Assembly (NCBI RefSeq): GCF_029168945.1
Contig: NC_083610.1
Coordinates: 77,615,580-77,679,579, forward strand
DNA from: Cannabis sativa
Taxonomy: Eukaryota; Streptophyta; Magnoliopsida; Rosales; Cannabaceae
DNA: 64,000 bases
Reading direction: 5' to 3'
Shown: positions 33,930-47,411 of the stretch, piece by piece
How positions within the stretch are numbered: the first letter of the stretch is position 1
Layout: each line of letters opens with the position of its first letter
Notes under the pieces: generated by a model
What the model was told of the DNA's origin: nothing
Databases searched by the model: none
The model's input: only the letters and a program-made list of their open reading frames with translations
Made by a program: the position numbers and the translations under genes

Positions 33930-36900
33930 TGGCCTCAGAGCCATGGTAATTGATTTACTTACATGTAATTTGGACTTTAAAACGATTGTTTGTATGTTCT
34001 TTGGATGGTATCATGTTGTATTGAGTGTTATTTGATGATTGATTGATGATTGTGAAATTTTCGTGAAAAATAATTGTTATTTCGGTTCTGGCATTATTTT
34101 TATTGGATAGTATGGAAAAAATTAAGCAAGTTAGCCTTTTACAGAACTCAATTTGGATTTTATTTGAATTAGTTATGATTTTTTGAAGATTTGACAAAAT
34201 CGGCCGTTTGTCTTGATAGTTTCACTTGCGATCGCAGAACTGTCCGTACAGTTTCGAATTTTTTCAATTTTCTTCAATTTTTCATACTTTTTCATGGAAT
34301 TAACTTCCAATTTTTTGTATGGTTTTGTATATATATCTTATTACTTATTCACAATTCAATTCTAATTATCATTTTGAATTAATTTAAATTTTTTTTAATT
34401 TAATTCAAGATATTAGTGTAATTTGAATTTGAATAGAATTAGTATTTATCTTTTTGCTTAAAAATCTATCTTATTTTTAAATTTGATTATATTTTTTTTA
34501 AATTTAAGGTCAGATATTTTAAGATATTTATAATATCTTTTAAGATATTTTAAAAATATCTTATCTTTTAAGATTTTTTAATTAAATCTTTTTAGATATT
34601 TTGACCATATTTAAATTTAAAATAAGATATTTATAATCATGTAATTTTTAAATGATATAAGATATTTTTCTTAATTTTTTAAATTTTGTTATTTTATTTA
34701 TTTAAATTACATTTAAAAATTTGAAAAAGATATTTATTTATCTTTTCTAATTTTTTATTTAATTTTTATTTATAAAATAACATTTAAAATTTAAAAGTAG
34801 TTAGCAAATTTTTGAAATGATATTTAGGTTGGTTGAAACCTAATTTTTCAAAAATTGTAGGTTTAATTTTAAAATTTTTTTTAAATTTCGAATTTTTAAA
34901 TTTTTTAAAAATTTTCGAAATTTTTTATTTTTTTTTATTTAATTAATTATTTTCGAAATTAAATATTTATTTAAAATTAAATAAATCCTACATCCAACTA
35001 TCCAGCTAACCTTGTTGCAGGAGTATGTGTTTTAGCTTATGTGTAAGTTTTTAAAAAACTATTATTACTTGATTGCAAATAGCCAGGGTTACTTTTTGCC
35101 AGATCTAATGATCGATGGCTCACTTCGTCAAGATAATAATTTGTAACGAGGTAAATTTTACAATCTTCTTTCATCTGTATGACTGACCTAGCAACATGAT
35201 AGGACCCATCCAAAGTGTGCTGTGTGAGCCTATGTGTTTAATTTTATTATAGATGCATATAGGTTAATGTTGCTAAATAAAATGTCATAGTCATTGATAG
35301 ATTTTATTTAGGCCCATTTAGTTTTGGGCTTATTCAATTAATAACGGTTGTTCTTATTAAGGTTAAATTATCTCTTTTGGGCCTTGTGTGAGAGTTGGGA
35401 GCCATAGAAGTGGGTACGACATGCGGAACCCGGCACCCTACACAAACCACCCCAATTGTGAAGGCCCATTTGCACTGATTTGAATGGCGTACTAGGTTAA
35501 TTAAACTAGTTTAACCTAATAAAATTGATTAGCAACATAATTAATTTCATTTATTTTGAAATTAATTTAAGAAAAATATAGTTTAAAGAATTATTTTTAT
35601 TCTAAGCTAAACTATATGTATTTTCTTGTATTTAATTAAATATAGAATTATAACCATCTAGATTCTTTCTGGAACTTAATTTAAATTTTTCATTAAATAT
35701 TCCTATTTAAGTTGATATTTAGTTATCTTCAACTAACCAACTTAAATCTGAATATCTTTTGAATTCAAAATTTCAAAATTAAGTTGAGGAATTTTAGGCA
35801 TTGGTTATTAAGATTCTTTAGATATTTTTAAGTTAATATCTTTTCGAATATTAACTTAAAATGGAATATTTTCAAATTAAGTGGTTACAACTTAATTTTT
35901 GATATTTAATTAAATTTAAATTTGAAAAATATTTAAGTTCTAGATTTTTTCTAGTCAACTTAAATTAGATATTTTTCAAATTTTGTGGAAAAGATACTTA
36001 GTCAAATAAGATATTTTCTAGATAGTTATTTCTTAGACTACTTATTATTTCTAATATTAAATAGGAAATATTATACATTGTGAAATTAATTATTTATTAA
36101 TTAATTTTGGTACAATTTACTTTAAGTATATTTTTCCTAGTATTAAACTAGAGATTAATAATTAAGTCTTCTCTACACTTAATTATTTATTTCTTGAATT
36201 TAATACATTTAATTAATTTGAAAATTAAATATCTAAGTTGATTTTTATCATCATACTTAAATATTTCTTTTTCATGACATTTAATTAAATAGAAAATTAT
36301 TTTTAGTTGAAATTTAATTTTTCAACTAAATTTAAATAATTTTCAAAATATATTTTTTCTTTATTTTATTAATCAATTTTTTTTCGAAATTGCATTTCTT
36401 AAATGCTAGAATTTCGAATTTTATCTTGAAAAATAGATTAAGTTGTAAATTAATTATTTATTTTAATTAATTCTTGGATCAACTTAAATCAATGATTTTT
36501 TCATTTATTGATTAATCTAAAATAAATTGAATTAAAGTATATTATTAGAAATTGAATTAATTAGTCAAAGGAAAATCTAGATAGGTGATATTTTTGCTTG
36601 AAGTATTTTTCTAGTGTATTTAATTAAATAGAAAATTAATATTTAAGTTGATTTTCATCATCATACTTAAATATTTGTAATTTTTCTTATATATTTAATT
36701 AAATAGGAAAATTATATTTTGTTGTAAATTAATTTTATTAATTAATTTTGGGCCAACATTAAATTAGAATAATTTTTTCCAGGATTTATTTTTTATTTTA
36801 ATATGCATTTTTCGAAAATTGTATTCTTATATACTTTAATTTTTCGAAATGCAATATATATTTATAGAAAATTAAATTTGAGTTGTAAATTAATTTAAAT

Positions 36901-37650
36901 TAATTTTGTAACAACTTAAATATTTTTTTTCTAAATATTTATTGGAAATTATTACTAAGATGGAAATAATTCATGTTATTTTCATATCCATCTAAGTAAA
37001 ATTTATAAATATTAAATTAAAATTTATATTTAGAATTTTTCATTCTAAATTGGAAATTTTAATTAAATAAATATATATTTAAAATAAATAGAATAAATAA
37101 AGAGAATAAAAGAAAATACAACTCTTTTTAAATAATGAGCTTTATTATCAAGAGACATTCGATCTCCATTGTGGGTTTTACACGCGTTTGTTTTAGTGAG
37201 TAATCCTCCCTAATGGAGGAACGTTCATTTGCAATTTCGCACCGTTTAACCTCGCATGATAAGTAGTTTGTAAGTGTTTTGTATGGTATGGATCACCACT
37301 AATGGTGGCGACCATACTTGACTTGCAAATTATGAAACAATGGTGGAAGCTCATAAGATAGAATTGCCTTGACTCTCGCCTAAACGGGACAACGGCGAAT
37401 TCCAATCTTGATCGAATAAAAGGTTGCTAGAATGTTTAACATTTTAGACGAGCCGACAACTCTGATTCAATGAATGGTAGCTTTGACTCTCGCCTAAACG
37501 GGACACTGATATCAGTTTGTTGAAAACCTTGGAAATTATTTAGGATTGTAAGTTTTAGTATTTTCACTTGTCATTCCTACTTACTATATGTTTATAATTT
37601 CTGAATTGTGTATGAATTTATATTGAACCATGTTATTTTCTGTTATTAAG
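33930..37650 (+). other. Primer-binding site and long leader of element B
   Basis: TGGCCTCAGAGCCATGG (33930-33946), then about 3.7 kb of AT-rich leader. Conserved blocks shared with A and C lie at about 33950-34190, 34980-35530 and 37130-37540. The last again has CCTCC-CTAAT-GGAGG (37205-37219), CCAC-TAAT-GGTGG (37296-37308) and two GACTCTCGCCTAAACGGGAC copies (37371 and 37485). Confidence 0.7.
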
Positions 37651-40315
37651 TTGTAGTTTTAATTTCGAATCTTCATTGTTGGTCTAACTTGGCTTGTTTA
37701 TCTAATGAGATAAATCTAGTGGATTTTCACCATTAGACATACATAATAGTGTTAGATCTCGAAAGATAAATATTGTATATGCGACATCTACCGTTCATCA
37801 ATTGATGACACCTTAGACTAGTATTTTTACGATATAAAACAAGAAGATTATATAAATAAGATTACTTTGACTTTCGCTAATCGAAGCATCGTTGGATTCT
37901 TATTTTAAACGAAATTATCCTAATTTCTCTTAGCTTATTCATTTCGAATTAGCTTTCAAATATATCATTGGATGAATGGTCTATGAATCATTTCATGTCA
38001 TTATATTTTCTCTTAAGAAATTAAATGACGCATATGATTATAACCCGACTTCTATTCCCAATTGATATAAATCCTCAATCTTAGAAATCTCCTACTTGTA
38101 TGGGCAAATCTGACTTAGAGTTTGTATTAGTAGTGGTGGTCCAAGAAAGAATTACTCATTAAATTTGGTTGAATTTAAGTCTTTGACTTTAATTTTAGAA
38201 TCCAAATAGAAATTTTCTTAAATTTCTCATTCCAGAATACAATACGCTTACACTTTCTCGAGTGTTTAATATCCATTTTTTATTAATGGATTAAAACTCG
38301 TATGGAATGTGAGTTAAGTGATTACGTGACCAGATCCACTTGAAGTATTCTAAGAACTCTTTGATGTAACTAAACCTATGTCATCATAGACAACTACCAC
38401 ATTTTCTTAATCTATGGCATTTGTATCTTGTTCATAGTGGTTTTGACAAGATCAATCTCTCGCAAAGAGTTAATATGCCTATATCCATGAAAGTAGTTCA
38501 TCTCATTCGAAGATGGATGTACATTCAGGGATGGATATGAGTTTTTCGTTGCATTCTTAAAACGTTAACTCTAGATTATACCTTATGCAAAGAAATTTGA
38601 ATTGTTTAAATATTTCATTAATTTCTAAAGCAATGGTTAAAACCATTAAGGTAAGTGGTTAAAGATCTTGCGGGCGATAGGGGTGGAGAAATAGTTAGTA
38701 GATATGCGAGTTCAAAGATCATTAAATTGATTTTTGAATTATATCCAAACTTACCTCCCCGAAATTTCGAGTTGCATGTTGATGATTAGTTACTAGTCGT
38801 TGCCTAAATCCTTCTATGGTAATACAATTTCGAATGATGTAATGGTCGTATACTTAATGTAAATCATTACTAGATTCATGGATGACCTAATCAAAATCTT
38901 AAGAAAAGCTAGAATCGTTAACCATGTTTTCTTAGCTATTCTAAGTGATTAGGGGTGGACCATCCCATTGTCAATAGATAAGAAAGTGTTTGTTCAAACA
39001 AATACTACTTTTCTAAGAAAATGACTAAGTCTGAAAAACAAGTAGCAAATAAAGGAGATACTTAATTCTTGATTCCAAAAGTGTTCTATCATCTTATATG
39101 ACATATGATGATCCCACTGCCTCTGTTGTCTTGTCACAACCGAAGAGATCAATACCATTTAGTTTTCTTAGACATAATTCACGGTACCTTGTCGTAGTGG
39201 GAGAGTTTCTAGGAACTCACCTTCTTATGACTTGGGAGACACTAGTGATTAAAATCCATTGTGAGTTTAAACAAGTAATGGATTGTCAAGATAAGAAACT
39301 AAGAAGAAAGCCAATAGAACTATGGTTTAATCCATTCACATGGAGTAACCTAAAGTTTTCTATTACAAGGACATAAAAGGAAATTTTCGTTTATAAGTCC
39401 ATTCAATGGACTTAACAAAACTTCCTGTTCCTAGTATTATAGGTTTGAGTTTATCTAAACCTATGGCTTGTGGTATACCTGGTAATTACTTACTCTAATG
39501 CAAGCAACTTACTTTAGTAAGATGTTGAAGCATTTTCTTTCTAATGGCAATCTATAGAAGCTTCACAACTTCTTAGGCATAGATTTTATTTATCTAAGGA
39601 AAAGTCTCAACTATTCCAGAAAAGATAAAGCCATGGAAAAATTTCTTATATCAACAGTGAGAGGTCTTAGATATGCTTTTGTATGCCTTAGACCAGACAC
39701 ACTGGCCGTTGAGTGGGAGTAATGAGTAGGTATCGTTAATCCGGGAGAAGAACATTGGAAGACAATCAAGTAAATCTTAAGATAAAAAAGAGGAACTATA
39801 TGTTAGTCTATAAGGGTGTGTTTAAAACTCTTAGACTACACCATATCAGATTTCGAAATTTGCCTATGTGCTAGTAAATCTTTCTGATAAGATGGTGGTT
39901 ACTCTGGGGGTGGAATAGTGATTTTGGAGAAGTGTAAAAACCTATCTGAAGTCTCTAGGTCTACCAGAAAGGGACTGAATGTTAAAGGCACGGGGAAAGT
40001 TACTTATTCAAATTAAGGAAAGTTACTATACATCTTTGGCACCATTCCAAAATTGCCTTAAACTACTAGTGTTAATTTCTGATTAACCAAAAGTAGTTGC
40101 CAAAGGTATAGAATCCAATTTATCCCAAGAGAGTAAACATATAGAGAGGAATTTCACATTATCAATGATTTTGTGATTAAAGGAAGAGTAATGGTGGAGA
40201 AAAGGTTGTGGTTAAGTCAACCTTTCAGATCTATTACGAGGAGTTTACTACTACTACACTTGATTTGTATATCAAGGTGTTGAGATTATTTGAAACGCAC
40301 TTTTTGTTTTATATT
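37651..40315 (+). pseudogene. gag-pol remnant of element B
   Basis: Heavily decayed. Landmarks in copia order: pre-integrase L-W-H-L near 38405, the integrase D-R-G-G-E near 38678, the RNase H end near 39900, and an H-I-E-R-like string near 40138. Gag cannot be recognised. Deletions and stops throughout; only short open runs remain. Confidence 0.75.
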
Positions 40316-40331
40316 AGTGCAAGTGGGAGTT

Positions 40332-42195
40332 TGTTGGGTTTTATGCCCTAAATAAAACTCATTTCAATATAATCAAATTTACTTATTAATATAGATCAGA
40401 AATAACATTTAATGTTGCATGGTTCACATGATTTATTTCATGATTATATGTACATAATGTATAAATTCATCCAAACCCCTTTCACATACTTGATCATGTT
40501 TATTGTGTTGTCAACACAGTGGAAAGTAAACATGACTATGTGAATAAAGTTTCCTAGATTTATCAGACACAGGGTTTTACCGATATGATAATCTACAACA
40601 AGAGTTTACTTGTATTTGGAGAAATACTATGTTCTTTCCAACATTGGTTAAAGTAAAGCTCAAGTTGGATGCATGGAGTATGCATCGGAAGGGACCGATA
40701 TTGAACTTTGACTTAGATTTATTAAACTTACCGTAATATCTATTCAAGTCAATATCGCCTAGTTGATCCTAGATCAAATGATCTTAATCCTGATATGATT
40801 AGGCTCAATCTTGAAAGGCTATTCGTGTTCTTTGATTTGTTAGTTAAGCCTACTTTTAGGTCAGGGTGATACGTACATTTTGGGAACACGGTAGTGCAAT
40901 TGAGTGGGAGCGCTAGCATAAACATGGAATACGCATAGCTTCTATCATCGGCGAATAGTAAGCAAAGGATGATCTCCTTCGAGCTTGACCAAACGAACAT
41001 AAATGGTGGAGTACTCATTTCACATTAGCTGAAATATCATTTATACGGGGTCAAGTGTTTTAAGGAATAAATACATTGTAGGGTGTAACGGTAATTTAAT
41101 CCCTTTACAGTGTAGATCATTCATATAGAGGATCATTGATCACATTAGGATTATAACAATGGATAACTAATGATGTGTCTATATGGTGGAACATATAGAG
41201 CATTCTATATACTGAGAGTGCAATTCTAAGTTCTATGCGTGGATTCAACGAAGAATTAATAAGTTAGTGAATTTTAGTGCTAAATTCTTGATCTACTTAT
41301 TGGAAGCTCGGTTATATAGACCCATGGTCCCCCCACTAGTTGAGATAATATTGCTTGTAAGACTCATGTAATTGGTTTTGATTAATCAATTATAATTCAC
41401 AAGTTAGACTATGTCTATTTGTGAAATTTTCACTAAGTAAGGGCGAAATTGTAAAGAAAGAGTTTATAGGGGCATATTTGTTAATTATGATACTTTGTAT
41501 GGTTCAATTAATAAATATGATAAATGACAATATTATTTAATAATTATTTATAGTTATTAAATAGTTAGAATTGGCATTTAAATGATTGAATTAGGAAATT
41601 GGCATTTTTGAGAAAATCAGATACAAAAGGTGTTAAAATTGCAAAATTGCAAAGCCCAAGGCCCAATCCATTAAGTGTATGGTCGGCCACCTTTGTAGCT
41701 TTTTTAAATGATTTTTTTCATTATTTTAATGCCATATAATTCAAATCAAGCCCTAGAGGAATGCTATAAATAGATAGTGAAGGCTTCAGGAAAATTACAC
41801 TTTCTGAATCAGAAAAACCTGAGCCTCCACTCTCTTCTCTAGCCGCCACTCTCTCTCTCTTTTCTTCCTCAATATTTCGAACCTCTCTTAGTGATTAGAG
41901 TAGTGCCCACACACATCAAGTGATACCTCAATCATAGTGAGGAAGATCGTGAAGAAAGATCATCAGCAAAGGAGTTTCAGCATCAAAGATTCAGAGAAAG
42001 AGATCCAGGTTCAGATATTGATAATGCTCTGCTACAGAAAGGAATCAAGGGCTAGATATCTGAACGGAAGGAGTCATATTATTCCGCTGCACCCAATGTA
42101 AGGTTTCTTAAACTTTATATGTGTTTATTTTATCGTTTTAGAAAGTTCATATTTAGGATGTTAATAAACATACTTGTGAGTAGATCTAAGATCCT
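40332..42195 (+). repeat. 3' LTR of element B, truncated at the right end
   Basis: 1,864 bp matching 32043-33927 but missing the final 22 or so bases. It keeps most CAG/CTG sites altered in the 5' copy, but itself has two altered spots near 40929-40950 where the 5' copy reads CTATCTGG. Confidence 0.93.
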
Positions 42196-42211
42196 AGAGT
42201 ATACAGTCTAG

Positions 42212-42557
42212 TATAGTTTCTTACTAATTTGGAGTCTATATTTCTTTTATGAGGCTTATAAGATCTCATCTTAATCGAACATCCACAAATAGAATATATC
42301 TTTATGTTAGACTATCAATCTAACCACAACCTTAGTTTATAAAGATTTTTAACTTATACTTTACTTGATGCATAGTTTAGGATTTATGTTGTTGCCTTAA
42401 GTGTTTCTTCCCAAAATGAGTTTCATGAAGAAGAATAAATAACCACACTTCTAGCCATGTCCTTAGATTAATGTTAATTACATCTCTCAAATACCCTTCA
42501 TGTTAGGTTTGCCAAATATTTTGTATTGGAAGACAAAATTATATTTCTTTAGTAGTT
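42212..42557 (-). other. Decayed internal part of element D, part 2
   Basis: Continues D to the right of B. No open frame. The PBS and about 225 bp of the adjoining LTR are missing, consistent with a deletion across the LTR/internal boundary near 42557. Confidence 0.5.
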
Positions 42558-42856
42558 GTGCAAGACTTAGGGTTTTCTAATTTTCTCTCTTGATGGGGGA
42601 AGATGAGAATAGAAATTGGCTCTTATTTCTTGGGGATCACTACCAATTTATAACCTCATAGCTAGGTTATTAATTTTAAGTATGTCTAATTTAGCCCCTC
42701 AATAAATAAAAAATACCGCTTAGGGTATATTTAGCCCATGACACTTTAATATCCAATGACCCACAATTACTAAAATGATCACTTTATTTGGGTCAAACTT
42801 TATATAGCAATACACACAAATACATATGAGCTCACATTAGAGATTTGAATCCAACA
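42558..42856 (-). repeat. Truncated 5' LTR of element D
   Basis: Matches about 19508-19806 with scattered differences (for example a short deletion near 42728). Ends CCAACA, followed by the TATAA duplication (42857-42861). Confidence 0.82.
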
Positions 42857-42861
42857 TATAA

Positions 42862-45800
42862 TACATCATACGAGATGTATCCTCAAAACGATAAATGACT
42901 CTGACTTCTATAATAGAAATAACAATTGAGCCTCTCCACAACACAACTTATTGGTAATCTTAAGGACGTAATCAAATATTGATTTACGTGAATCAATATA
43001 ACCAGTGAAATTAGAATGTAAGCGGTTAACTTTATTTCTAGAATATCAATTTATTTTAATAAAGGTAATATTTAATGTATCTCAAAGACACCTCATTACT
43101 TTGTATGAAAAATAAAGTGGTCTTAACTTCAGTTATTCTGCTACTACTTAACGATCGTGAAATAAATGCAATGCAAAGTCTTATTTAGACTCTTAGGCAT
43201 ACATTAGGCTTCTAAAAATAGAAACAAAGGAATGTTCTTAATTTATTCGCATTCCAAATTATTTTACAGATGCTGGTTTAAGTTGAATTTATCACACTTA
43301 AAAATAAAAGTAACATGAGATGAATAATACATAATTTTATTTAATCAGAGATGTTGTGGCTACTCTCTAATTAATTATAATTATATATGTTATTTATATT
43401 CTTTATCTCAAAATAATAATTCGAGATATGAATTATTTCACCTTATATATGAAACTTTTATCATCATTTGCAAGTAACATATTATCTATATTTAAAATAA
43501 ATATTACTCCTATTGATCTTCTAGTATATAATTATTTCTATAATACTCTTTTCAAACCTAAAGAAAAAGATGATATAATGAAAATACCAATTTGTGAGAT
43601 GTTTGTTTTAATCTATAGGTAGACTTTTAAAGCTTGCATATGTTCACCACCATCAGAGGAAAATCTTTAGGGTTGTCTGTATACCTTCTCCTCTAGTTCA
43701 CTATTTTAGAATTGATGAATGAATTGAAACGAGTAACTAATGTCAAGATTACTATAATAAAATCTTTTATAAAGACAATTGAGAATATAAATCTCATTTG
43801 TTATTGATTCTTAGTTCAAAATGAACTTTTTTTAGCAATAAATCTTGTTTTATATCTTTATGTTTCACCATGTTGCCTAGTGAGTATTTATTGGTGAAAA
43901 ACTTATGATTAATATCCTCCACCCATTAGGCAACTTTATTAAAGATAGACTTCATTATTTTTTAAGAATTTATTTATTGATTTATGGCATATTGTACCAC
44001 AATTTTAATTCTGTGCATTCTATAGTTTAATTTGTGCCTCAAATTGATATTGTAGTTAAACTCTTATTGTATATAATGTAAACACTAGAAACATTGATCT
44101 TAGTATTCTAATAAATCATCTTAAGAATGAACCAAAATACTCTTTAAGGAGCAAATTGTTCAACATGCATGTTATTTAGAAATTGTAAGCAATTACTAAA
44201 TAGCATGACTTATTAAAATTTTTATCAATAACTTGTGGATTATTAATGATTAATTATGGATTCTCAATAACCATTAAAATTAAAGGTTGTTGTGAATTAT
44301 AATTAATCTAATACTTGAGGTGTAAGTTTGAAAAAATAAATGATCTTTTCTAAAAACTAGGTTCATAGATCGATCACTCCCACTGATCAAGTCAATTCTC
44401 AATTCCATAATAAAACATGTTACCCTTATACCTTGTAATAAATCTGATGAAATTATCATTTATGATATTTGGGCCAAGTTCTTTCATTTGACAATTGTAC
44501 CCTAAATGTATACGGGTATTTTTAAAATGTGTACATATCATAAAGTCAGGTTCCAGCCTTATCACGACTCAAAATGCGTTTAAGAAACATCTTTGGTTAG
44601 AACACGATTCGATATGTACACTCCCATGGAAGAGTATCAATCGACAAAGATTTAGGAAAGTTTAGAGTTTGCTATGTAGGATCCACCCCATGTCCAACAA
44701 TGCTTAGTTTTTTAAATCTCTCACACCCATTATTTGAGTGAACCAGGCATAAGTATCGGGCAATGAACCCATGCTTTTAAAGAAACTTTGTAAATGGACT
44801 GGGAGTTTATCCATACTCACGAATTTTAATGTAGTATTCTCCATTTTATATTTGATCTCACTATCTTAATATGTAAAATGTATTATTTCTCTACTTAAGA
44901 TTTAAATGTCTTTGAAACACATAAATATTTACTTTTGTAGAAATATAATTTATAAGAGTAATCATTAAAAATTGATATGCAAAATGTCCATGTCTACAAA
45001 ATTAATTGACTTGTATGATTTCTAATATGATAGAATTTTAATGTGCTCCGATTTTGACTTGTTGGAATACATTTTCTTAATGAAATTCACACAAGTTCTT
45101 AAATAAAATTAGTAAAATTAAGTGTGATGAATATCCCCACCATTTACTAACATTTATTCTATTTATGGAGATATGTTCCATAGTCTTTAGTGCTATAATG
45201 TAGAAAAATTCTTATTAATAACACATTTTTTATTGTCAGTTTGAACATGCATATCTTTATGAGTGGCATGGTTTTAATATAGTAAAGTCCTTTAAATATA
45301 TATATGTCTAAATGTGTCTAAATCAAGTTTCTAAAGAAACTTAGATCATAAAGGTCTTTGATAATTTTAAAACAAAGCCACTACTATATTCTTTGTTCTT
45401 GAAGTTTCTAAATGTGAGAACTCATCTTGTCTTTGGATAAGATTTGCTCACAGCTACTGACTTTCATAGGTGTATTTGTAAACCTTGCAAGTAATTATGA
45501 ATGTGGAATAACAATCTAAAATAATTCACTATGTGTTAATAATCACATTAACTATATTAGAATAAATTCATACAAAATAAATGAAAAATTCAATGGTGAT
45601 AATGAAATGTGATTCATTTTTCTTAATTATACAGTAAAAATCTGTACATTCTAGATGAAGTTATCAGAATAAATTTTGGAAATTTCTACTATTATTGTAA
45701 AAATTTATAAATAGTGATGTAATAAAATTACATAATTATTAATATGTAGTTTTGAAGTTTAAATGAATCATACTTTTACCAATGTATAAACATGCTTAAA

Positions 45801-46080
45801 TATGAAATCTTATTAAACAAAGATTACGTGTTGGCTAAATTTTTAATTTAATAACATTAAATTTAGATGTATATTATGATAGATTTAAATAATTTATGAA
45901 AAAAAATTAAAATTTAATATTTCTATCTCAATGAAATCAGTGAAACATTTAATTATTTTATAAATGTTTCAAAATTTTATACTTTATGATAAAACTATTA
46001 AATCAAATCTACATAATTCTCTGTGGGATAAATTAAGAGAATTTAATTTAAATTTATCCTAATTAATTATATAAACATAA
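42862..46080. other. AT-rich relic DNA, possibly inner part of element F
   Basis: No gene. The D target duplication shows this sequence was contiguous with 18675-19270, so it may be F's interior. A few patches (for example 44370-44760, with CACTCCCACTGATC and GGATCCACCCCATGT) look like old retroelement leader sequence. No second F LTR is visible before element E begins at 46081. Confidence 0.4.
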
Positions 46081-47003
46081 TGTTAACGCAAATTTTTGTT
46101 AACCAAATTTGAGCCTCACGATGATAATTCAACACAGAAAAAAATAAAAGCTATAGAAAAATAAAATATGAACACTGGGTTTTTTACGTGGTTTTGCAGT
46201 TAAAATTCTGCATAGTCCACGAGTCAATCTTATTCAGATTTCTGAGTATTTTTTCAGGGCCTCTTTCATAAGAGTTTTTACGTCCCCTTTTTGAAATTAT
46301 TTGCCACTATTTATAATTGCATAGGGCAGTTAATTACAAAGTTGACCAAAATATGATTACAGTCATTATCCCTAAAATCGTGAGATCTGATTACATATCA
46401 CAAAATGTAAATACGGTGTATGATTTTGAAAATCATATAGTTGTGATTTTCCTACTTTTACTAGGTCAAAAATATCGTGTATTAAACACGTCTTTAATTG
46501 TTGAATCTGGAGATGTCTCGACAGAAACTTAATTATAGTGATCCCAATGGCGAGTTGGTACCATTCTTCTTTCCGAGGTCGACAAGATATGTCTTACGTC
46601 GATCGTGGGTGTGCAGAAATCTTTTGACTTGCCAGGGTTATGAGCCTCGCTCTTGTTTGTTGGATGAAAGCATAGGAAGTTTCCTCGTAGCAAAGTGTTT
46701 ATGTCGCATTCTTGTTCTTTGAGTTGATCTGACTTTTACACTTAGTTTGCTTATTGCAAGCTAAAGTATGTGTTACTTTTCTTTGGTGCCTCGTTATTCA
46801 CCTTCAGCGATATATGGTTTCTCATTAATACACTAAGTGCCAGTTCGTACATTGATTCCTCGCCTAAGACCTCACAGTCAGCAGGTTACAAATATACTCT
46901 CATACTTACACCATTAATGAGTTATTCCATAAAAAAGATATTGCACCGATTCACATTCCCTTTACCTTGGCACGTGTCCTCTAGCCGAATTTCGGGTATA
47001 ACA
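46081..47003 (-). repeat. 3' LTR of element E
   Basis: On the minus strand it starts TGTTATACC after purine tract AAGGGGCAAT and ends GCGTTAACA at 46081. The LTR start and purine tract are duplicated in tandem (next feature), giving an alternative boundary at 47147. The right LTR is not present for comparison, so the ends are inferred from TG..CA and the purine tract. Confidence 0.7.
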
Positions 47004-47200
47004 ATTGCCCCTTAAAAAGTTCTTTTTTAGTAAAAAGAGCATTTTAATAATTACGCAATTAATGAGTTATTCCATAAAAAGATATTGCACCGATTCACAT
47101 TCCCTTTACCTTGACACGTGTCCTCCAGCCAAATTTCAGGTATAACAATTGCCCCTTAAAAAGTTTTTTTTTAGTAAAAAGAGCATTTTAATAATTACGG
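46913..47200 (+). repeat. 145-bp tandem duplication spanning the E LTR/polypurine junction
   Basis: Unit ATTAATGAGTTATTCCATAA... begins at 46913 and 47058. Each copy contains the LTR edge (GTATAACA) plus the purine tract (ATTGCCCCTT on the plus strand). A few substitutions separate the copies. Confidence 0.9.
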
Positions 47201-47359
47201 AGGGCATTTTTGCCAAAATCCTTTCTTGGAAAGGATGCCTCCTTTGATTCTGTCGATTGTATGGTTTCGATGATCAATATGAATAGCCTATTCATATTTT
47301 GCATGATTCCCAACTATTAGATTTCTCAATCTTTGACTTTCTTGTCACTGAACTTCGTG

Positions 47360-47367
47360 TATAAAAG
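47360..47367 (+). promoter_or_regulatory. Candidate TATA box facing inward, antisense to E gag-pol
   Basis: TATAAAAG, 213 bases inside the 3' LTR edge, pointing toward integrase. The sequence after it is C/T-rich and leads to an open frame at 47412-47795. It mirrors the minus-strand TATA box of element T. Confidence 0.5.
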
Positions 47368-47411
47368 GGAGGCTCAAGCTTGTCATTTTTCATAAACCTC
47401 TGGCTTCTTTA

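Larger units (their letters stand above)
32043..42195 (+). mobile_element. Element B: Ty1/copia retrotransposon of the same family as A, aberrant right end
   Basis: About 10.15 kb. 5' LTR 32043-33927, primer site 33930, long leader, decayed pol, polypurine tract 40316-40331, 3' LTR 40332-42195. The 3' LTR stops about 22 bp short, at AAGATCCT, instead of running to TTCCAACA. Instead of the usual 5 bp, the flank is duplicated for 16-18 bp (32025-32042 and 42194-42211, CTAGAGTATACAGTCTAG), with CT shared between LTR and flank. LTRs are close, but the coding part is wrecked. Confidence 0.9.
19271..42856 (-). mobile_element. Element D: old minus-strand Ty1/copia element, host of A and B
   Basis: Left end TGTTAGAG, right end TCCAACA, flanked by TATAA at 19266-19270 and 42857-42861. 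Removing A (19814-29852) and B (32043-42195 with its duplicated flank) leaves about 3.4 kb: a 536-bp 3' LTR, a decayed pol, and a truncated 5' LTR. Orientation follows from the minus-strand reading AAGTGGGAGAT followed by TGTTGAATT at the LTR edge, recovered by joining 19801-19813 to 29858 onward. D must be older than A and B. Confidence 0.82.

Noticed and set aside
42862..46080. Possible host gene in the gap between D and E
   Set aside because: Checked on both strands for long frames, splice-site series and known motifs; only short frames were found (such as 43428-43622), without support.
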